From NCBI RefSeq assembly GCF_027579695.1, contig NC_083589.1, positions 35,853,335 to 35,917,334 on the forward strand: DNA of 64,000 bases, given 5' to 3'. Both the position numbers and the translations under genes were made by a program. The notes below the pieces were generated by a model. That model made no database searches. It was not told the origin of the DNA and worked only from the letters and a program-made list of their open reading frames with translations. The DNA is from Neoarius graeffei (lineage: Eukaryota > Chordata > Actinopteri > Siluriformes > Ariidae). This document shows, one piece after another, positions 57,560-64,000 of this stretch (positions within the stretch are counted from its first letter, which is position 1; every line of letters starts with the position of its first letter).

Positions 57560-58538
57560 GAATTTTGATTCTTGTAAAACGACGACCGTAAAACATTTAC
57601 CACTTTATAATGTTGCCATTCCTTCTCACAAAGACTTAAAAGATGTTTACAGACAGAAGACACCAAGTGATGAAGCGTTGCAGGTGTTATTTTGTCCCAT
57701 TCTTCCTGCAAACAGGTCTTAAGGTGTGCAACAGTACGGGGTCGTTGTTGTCATATTTTTCGTTTCAAAATTCTCCACACATTCTCTATTGGGGACAGAG
57801 GGGACAGGCACCCTCTTCTTCCACAGCCACGCCTTTGTAATGTGAGCAGAATTTGGTTTTGAATTGTCTTCTTGAAATCTCCCTGGAAAAGATGTCGTCT
57901 TGAAGGCTGCATATGTTGCTCCAAAATCTCAATGTACTTTTCTGCATTAATGCTGCCATCACAGAAATGTAAGTTACCTTTCCAAAGGGCACTGACACAA
58001 CCGCATACCATGACAAACCCTGGCTTTTGGACTTGTTGCTGGTAACAGTCTGGATGTTTTTTTTGGTTTTGTTTTGTTTTTTTCTTTGGTCCAAAGCATA
58101 TAGTGTCAAGTTCTGGAATACTGATTCATCTGACCACAATAAACGTTTCCACTGTGTGATGGTCCGTCCCAGATGCCTCCAAGACCAGGGAATTCAATGG
58201 TGCTTCTGTACACAGTTAACATAAGGCTTCCTTTTTGCACAGTAAAGTTTTAACTGCCATTTGTGGATGCAACTCCATATTGTAGTGCTTGACAAAGATT
58301 TGCCAAAGTAATCCCAAGCCCATGTGGTTATATCTGCTGTAGCTGAATGATGGTTCTTGATGCAGTGCCGTCTGAGGGATCGGAGATCACAGGTGTTCAG
58401 CTTAGGCTTGAGCCCTTGCCCTTTACACACCAAAATTCCTCCAGATTCCTTGAATCGTTTAATGATATTTTGTCTCGGGTGAAATATCCAAATCCCTTCC
58501 TGTCTTTCTTTGGGAAACATTGTTTTTATGTATTTCAA
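57560..58538 (-). pseudogene. Tc1-like transposase, several frameshifts
   Basis: Fragments in order on the minus strand: 58538-58194 (IIKRFKESGGILVCKGQG, TCDLRSLRRHC), ~58139 (MWSDESVFQNL, first Asp kept), 58011-57751 (MVCGCVSALWKGNLHF, EILEQHMQPSRRHLFQG, then SPIENVWRILKRKI). The segment with the second catalytic Asp is deleted or scrambled. Related to the 31.4-33 kb element but much older. Confidence 0.82.
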
Positions 58539-58940
58539 TCATTTTCTTTGTTGACAAACTGGAGATCCTCGGCCCATCTTTGCTCTTCCAAGACTAGGTC
58601 TTTCCTGGATACTGATTTTGTACCAAATCATGATAACAATCACCTGTTGACGTCACCTGTTTCAAATCATTATTTATTTGTTTTACGTCATTACTCACCC
58701 TAAATTACCCCTGTCCCAATTTAGACAAGTATTTTTTATTTTTTTTTATTTAGAACTTATCCTGTGGTAAAATGGCTCCTGGTAAAAGCATGAAGCTGGC
58801 TGAGAAAAAGCAGAGTATGCAAAACTACATCAGGAGTAGGATTAATATTTAAAATCTAAAATAGTTTTAATTAGTTGTACATTTTTCTTGGTAATTGCAT
58901 AATCCCACGTGTTATTTCACAGTGTAATGTCTTCATTATT

Positions 58941-59111
58941 TAAAGATATTTTTGGGGGGCTTTTTTCACCTTTATTATTGGATACGACAGTGTAGAGACA
59001 GGAAATGAGCGGGAGAGAGAGACGGGGAGGGACCGGGAAACGACCTCGGGCCGGAACCGAACCCCCGGACCCATGGCATGGCGCCCCATCCACCCGAGCC
59101 ACGACGCCCCC
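58941..59111 (-). repeat. SINE family B, minus strand
   Basis: Exact 16-bp duplication TAATGTCTTCATTATT at 58925-58940 and 59112-59127. On its strand A-box-like TGGCTCGGGTGG and B-box-like GGTTCGGTTCC. Confidence 0.9.
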
Positions 59112-59611
59112 TAATGTCTTCATTATTATTGTAAAATAATAGAAAATATTTAAATTAAAAAATCCTTTCTATAAGCCTCCTAAATGGCTCTAGAACTCCA
59201 GACTCTGACTGTGGGAATTTTTCATTTGTAGGATACCCATGGATCACTGTCACTAGACGTATGTGTGTTAAACTGAGGCTAATGGGTATGCGCTGTTGAC
59301 CTAGCATACATAATTATAATTAGGGATGATGTAAGTTCAACCAAAATTATGTGGAAAACAATGGATACTCTTGCTTGTTGAAATCCTGTCTGTCAACGAG
59401 CCTCAGTTTCACTACACTCTAGAAAACATTGTACGGATAATGTTTGACAGTGTATAATGAGGATAATTTACATCTGAGGTAGCATTAAAAAAATTTTTAG
59501 TTTAACCTATCGATATCTGTACACACTCTGGTCTAAGACGTCTCTGCATAATTGCCTCACTGATAATGTAACCAGTCAGACTGCAGTTCCTGTCCACAAT
59601 ACCACCATAAT

Positions 59612-59755
59612 CCATCCATCCATCCATTTTGTATCCCGCTTATCTATTGTGGATCGCAGGGGAAGCTGAAGCCAATCCCGGCTGACTTCCGGTGAGAGGC
59701 AGGGTACGCCCTGGGCAGGTTGTCAGTCTGTCACCGGGCTAACACAGAGACGAAC
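59612..59755 (-). repeat. SINE-A-related tail fragment
   Basis: (ATCC)n then GGCTGACTTCCGGTGAGAGG and CACCGGGCTAACACAGAG, minus orientation. Confidence 0.65.
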
Positions 59756-59835
59756 GCCACTATAATCATTTGAATAAAATGTTAAATAGAGATCACAGAA
59801 AGATTTATGTTTTGTAGTTTGAAACTAGGTTATGG

Positions 59836-60233
59836 CTACATCCACATTAATAAGTTTTGGTTTTAAAATGAATGACTTTTGCAATGTTTACTCCTGGTGT
59901 CCAAAATGCTCCAAAGTTTTGGAACCCCAAATACGGAGATTTTTGGAAACAATGACGCAGACACCCATGTTCACTTCCTGACTGGGTCTTATCTGTCATG
60001 ACGTATCCTTCCCTGATTTGTCATGCTTCTATCCCATGACCATTTTTCAAAAGAAAACAAACAGGATCAGCTGTTTATCCCGGCATGCACATGCACAGTG
60101 TACGTGAATGGTCATGCGATATACGTTAGTATGGACAGAGATTATTTCCCATACGGAGTTAAAATACTCATCAGGCTGGAGGTCGTTTTCATTTTGAAAT
60201 GCTGTTTTAAATTTAAAACGTCTTAATGTGGTT
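59836..60233. mobile_element. MITE with GGCTACATCCACATTAA ends
   Basis: Left end GGCTACATCCACATTAATAA; right end complemented GGCTAAAACCACATTAAGAC. About 0.4 kb, no coding capacity. No clear target duplication, so Harbinger-type is only a guess from the GGCTACATCCACA similarity. Confidence 0.55.
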
Positions 60234-60239
60234 TTAGCC

Positions 60240-62040
60240 TGTGTCAGTGTAAACTGTAGTGAACGTAGTTGCCGAAAAACATCAACACATTCATTCAGAG
60301 AAAAGTATGGCCATCTGACCTGCATGGTTTATGTATACTGAATGTATACATAAACCCTGTTTCCCACTTATGCAATTCAAGCTTCATTCTTTGCGGTCAC
60401 CTTTTTCAGTAGAACGCTCCACAAAGCGCCTTTGCCAGGGTCGTACCACTGGCGCGGTGGTACCGCTCTCTTACTGACTCCCTTGACTATTGATTTCCTT
60501 TGTTCTTCACTGTTCTCACCCCAGAGACAGAGTCTCGCTTATATTAACTCACACTCCTCTCTTTGCGCAGTGTCTGCTTTACGGTTCCTGTTGTTGGTTT
60601 TAAACTGGGAAACTGCCATTTGGAAGTGGGTGGAATTCAGCTGTCTCTAATAAGAGAATATGGTGAATGCCAATAGATTTTTTTTCTTTCACTTATAACT
60701 AAGCTGAAATAGATTTATAATCTTTTTTTTTTTCATTCCAGCATGACATTTTTGTGATGGAAGATAGCGGTTGGTGACTTCCTTCACAAATGGCAAAAAA
60801 AAAACCAAAAAAAAAACTATTTTCACGGAATTAGTTTTGCACAGGGAGCTTGTGTGATTCCATTCCTGACAGGTGTTATGCGACAATTTTATCTCTATCC
60901 GAAATGGCAGTATTTTGTTTTTCATCCTCCACTCTTGGAAAATTTCCAGTCCATTATATCTACTCATTTGTTTCGAAAAAGCTGGTCATTTTTGTCCTCC
61001 AGCTACGATTTTACACACAGATGTTTCTTCTGTTGGAAAACATTCGGAGCTCATTTATAACTGATTATTTCATGCATTAAGAATCCACTTGACAAACGCT
61101 CCACAGTTTTGGGAGAGCTTTCGGTTTGTCAGAAATGGCGAGATAGACGTATTTACCCATGTTTAATGCAGCTCAGACCTCCTGAAGTGGAGGATTGGAT
61201 TTAAATTTGTTCTAAATGCGCTTTTGGGTGCATTTACACATTTTACATGGAATGCCACTATCTGGATGCAACACCGATACTCAAGAGTTTAAATGGGGTG
61301 TAAACTGCTGCGACACACACGCACATTTTTGTGTGTATAAACAATACTTCTAGTACTCACGAAATGTTAAATGATTTGGAAGTGTCTCATGAAATGTTTT
61401 GGTCTGAGTCATATCACTTCATTTCCAGACTGTTTTCACTTTGAGCTCATAGTGAAGAAAAAAAAATAAAGTAAATATTCACAGTTTAATTACTGATAGG
61501 ATATGCAAATATTTTAGAACAAATATCACCCTGAAAAATGAATACTGTCTGAATAAGACCTGCCAGTCCTGATGTGTATATTGTAAGCAGATGGAATGGA
61601 AGATTTGAAACTGGGAGTCAAAGGAGGGGATCTGTGTCCATCAGTGTCTATCACTGTCAGCACAACGACACACTTTCTGACAGGCTGCTTGGGAGGCAAA
61701 TGGCTGTGTCCACATCATGTTTATCACCACATCGTGACTCCCAATAGAGGAATCCTAGTGTCTTTCCATGTTTCCTCATTCCTGTTTGGTTCATCTTAAC
61801 CCCAAATTAAATGGAATTATAATTAGAGAATTTGTTCCCTTTTGGAGGTCGTGTATGAAGATTACAGCTGTATACTGAAAGATGGACTAATGAGGCAAAG
61901 GATTCACACAAGGATTCATGTGGTTTTGGTAAACGGCTCTGTAGTGCTTTGCTGGATTCATCCGGCCTCTTGGAAAACATGTTAAGTACTTTTCAATTGA
62001 AAATCAGCATCCTTAAACCAAGGCTTCTAATCTCTTGCAT
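60240..62040 (+). other. cpne8 intron, no recognised feature
   Basis: Overlapping small frames at 60850-61080 in all three frames show no family resemblance. No gene supported. Confidence 0.45.
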
Positions 62041-62049
62041 CAACTAGAA

Positions 62050-62900
62050 GGACACTCGGTAGAGTGCATACCTCCACCAAGCCACATATTTACCTTGCCC
62101 GCGACGGAGCAAGCGGGGTGAGGTATTGTAATCAGTGTGGTTGGTTTGTTTGTTTGTGTGTCTGTGTGTGCCTGTCTGTTAACAATGTAGCGTCTAGACG
62201 GTTGCACCAATTGACTGCAAATTTTCAGGGCAGGTGGGCAATGGTCCGTAGATTACCTGATTAAAGTTTGGGAGTAATCGGGTCAAGGTGAAGGTCAAAG
62301 TCACTGGAAAGTTCAACCTTTCGGTCAAAATAACATATTTTCCATTATAACTCAAAAACGGTTGCCGATAGACAAATGTTTACTATTATGAGCATATAGG
62401 AACTCCCATATGGCCTTTTATTTGGCACCATGATCTTTGACCTTGAGTGACCTTGAAAGGTCAAACTCAAGATCACGGATTTTCAGAGGGCTGTAACTTG
62501 AAAACGGTTGATGGTAGACGGATATTTACCCTTATCAACTTGTACGAAGTGCCATATGGGCTTTCATTTGGCACCATGACCTTTGACCATGAATGACTTT
62601 GAAATATCAAACTTGAGGTAATGGATTTTAATAGGACTATAACCTGACAGCTGATGATTGAGAAAGATTACCATTATCAACATATAGGTATAAAATACTG
62701 TAAGTGCTGCTGGGTGAGGTTTGTTTTGCCTGCCAACACTTGTCAGATTTGCATCCAAATCTAATCAATTGTTCCTTGGTCCATGATCACCTTTTCTCAA
62801 AATTTCATCGAAATCTGTTCACTACTTTTTGAGTTATGTTGGGAACAAATAAACAAATGGAGGTGAAAATATAACTTCCTCCAACAGAGTTGTCGGAGGT
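62050..62900 (+). repeat. Interspersed repeat with ~147-bp internal units
   Basis: It starts near CATACCTCCACCAAGCCACA and ends near CTCCAACAGAGTTGTCGGAG. Internal units begin near 62307, 62455 and 62601, each with a CATATGGSCTTTYATTTGGC block and GACCTTTGACC-like motifs in the better two. Confidence 0.75.
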
Positions 62901-64000
62901 AATTAAATGGATCAGACATATTTTTATGGTTATAAACTCATCATTTCCTGCTTTCGATCAGGAAGATCCAGGCATCTTCTCCTTGCTGTGATTGCTAAAG
63001 ATCTAACACTGCTTGCTGCAGGCTAAAAGACTATCCCGAAGGGTGTTTTGACAGGAGACCCTACATCCAACCAGATACATTCAAGACCTTTATACTACTA
63101 AAGGAAGGCTGTTTGTCTCTCTGTCTGTTCACCTATGCAGATCGACATGGCTGGATGTACATACTCCATACTTTGCACATGGATTGGTGACACCCCAGAG
63201 GGGCCCAAGACAACATTTTTGATTTTCCAAAACATGGGATTAGTGCTCATCCAACAGACTATTCATTTCCTGTAGGCTACATGCTCATGCTAACACACTG
63301 TGCTAATCCAAGACACTATCATTTCCCATAGATTACATGCGCACGCTAACACACTGCACGCAGCCTCGGCGGGGAATTCCCTCCCCCACTCGCCTGACAA
63401 TTTCGATCGTACTGGACCTTGCAGTCAGCAGTCCTTCGCTGGAGACTTCCGCTAGGGCCGAGTCTACGTCACTGAGGAGACGTAGGGGAGCGATTTACAT
63501 CATTTTGATAGAACACAGTGAAAACATACTGTATATATCACGTGTCCACTCAACCCAGTTCCAAGTAGCTGTATGACCAAACCCTAGGACCAACACAGCC
63601 CCTGTGAAGAGCACCATTCAGAGGAAATCAGGTTCACGGACAATAACTACTAGTTTTATATAAAGATGAGGTTGATACCCGTCTCTCCTGTTGTCCCTTG
63701 GTGCTTCTTACTTAAAGTAGCAGATCATAATTATTCATGATTTCTAAAGTTTTAAAAAGGCTTTCAAACATAACAGACTGCACCTTTAATGCCGTTCCTC
63801 CAAAATGAAGATTGTAGCAGTAGGTGTTGTCTAATATGTTGGTGTGCAGCAGTCTCATCAGTTGAGTCACAGTGAAATCGAGAAGGCAAGCCTCAGCTGA
63901 TGAATTCATCTCAGTCAGGTCACATCGCAGAACTCTTCATTATTCCAGTGTGGCACGGCTGTGTAAGAACACAGGGGTCTCCTGCCCTCAGCCTGTATTC
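62901..64000 (+). other. cpne8 intron, no recognised feature
   Basis: A CpG-rich patch at 63360-63490 has no supported reading frame. No copine exon 2 seen. Confidence 0.45.

Larger units (their letters stand above)
57249..58740 (-). mobile_element. Decayed Tc1-like element
   Basis: The left end near 57252 (CAACCCCAAATCAGTTGGGG) recalls the CAACCCC Tc1 terminus. The right end near CCTGTCCCAATTTAGAC is degraded. A short SINE-tail retroposon interrupts it at 57423-57550. Confidence 0.65.

Noticed and set aside
60850..61080. Three frames open together at one place
   Set aside because: Simultaneous short frames in all three + frames reflect low stop density by chance; no homology.

Overview
The window reads as a nuclear genome segment of a teleost fish, probably an otophysan (catfish-like). 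The evidence is vertebrate exon/intron structure, two recognisable single-copy genes, and a dense load of typical fish repeats: tRNA-derived SINEs, Tc1, hAT, Harbinger-type, piggyBac-type and Kolobok-type DNA transposons, LINE fragments and one LTR retroelement. There is no bacterial-style operon, CRISPR array, or rRNA/tRNA gene that I can support.

Host genes. Positions 90-9965 hold the last three coding exons of a KIF21-family kinesin (+ strand, WD40 C-terminus, TGA at 9963-9965). Positions 19481-19581 hold the first coding exon of a long-N-terminus copine (+ strand), beside a CpG-rich promoter. I recall KIF21A and CPNE8 as human neighbours in the same head-to-tail order, so I call the genes kif21a and cpne8. 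No copine exon 2 was found, so 19582-64000 is best read as a very long, transposon-filled first intron of cpne8.

Layout. 0.9-3.65 kb: a TTAA-flanked Kolobok-like element with a THAP-domain fragment, itself invaded by a pogo/Tigger element. 5.7-8.75 kb: a Tc1 element invaded by a TTA-flanked MITE. 9.2-9.84 kb: a small element with a 6-bp target-site duplication (TSD) and 30-bp subterminal repeats, just upstream of the last kif21a exon. 11-17 kb: intergenic SINEs, including a tandem cluster. 17.5-18.13 kb: a LINE tail. 18.27-19.10 kb: a GAT-type microsatellite block. 19.1-20 kb: cpne8 promoter and exon 1. 20.98-22.35 kb: a composite piggyBac-like element. 23.4-26.6 kb: a mariner-type MITE carrying a SINE-based tandem triplication. 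28-33 kb: two Tc1 elements and a hAT element inside a SINE. 35.1-36.97 kb: a LINE reverse transcriptase. 40.5-48.26 kb: an LTR retroelement on the minus strand with long LTRs, a broken gag and most of pol deleted. 48.3-49.6 kb: a SINE carrying a MITE that has a THAP first exon. 51-64 kb: hairpin elements, more SINEs, a decayed Tc1 and a ~147-bp-period repeat.

The region is a stratified insertion record. Because SINE and LTR copies recur, many insertions have an uninterrupted empty site in the same window, so exact TSDs can be read (TTA, TTAA, TA, 6-bp, 8-bp). The most interesting signals are: two different MITEs at the same TTA of the same SINE family; a THAP-coding exon inside a TTA-flanked (Harbinger-type) MITE; the 30-bp subterminal array; and three short TSD-flanked retroposons that all start at the same SINE nucleotide.
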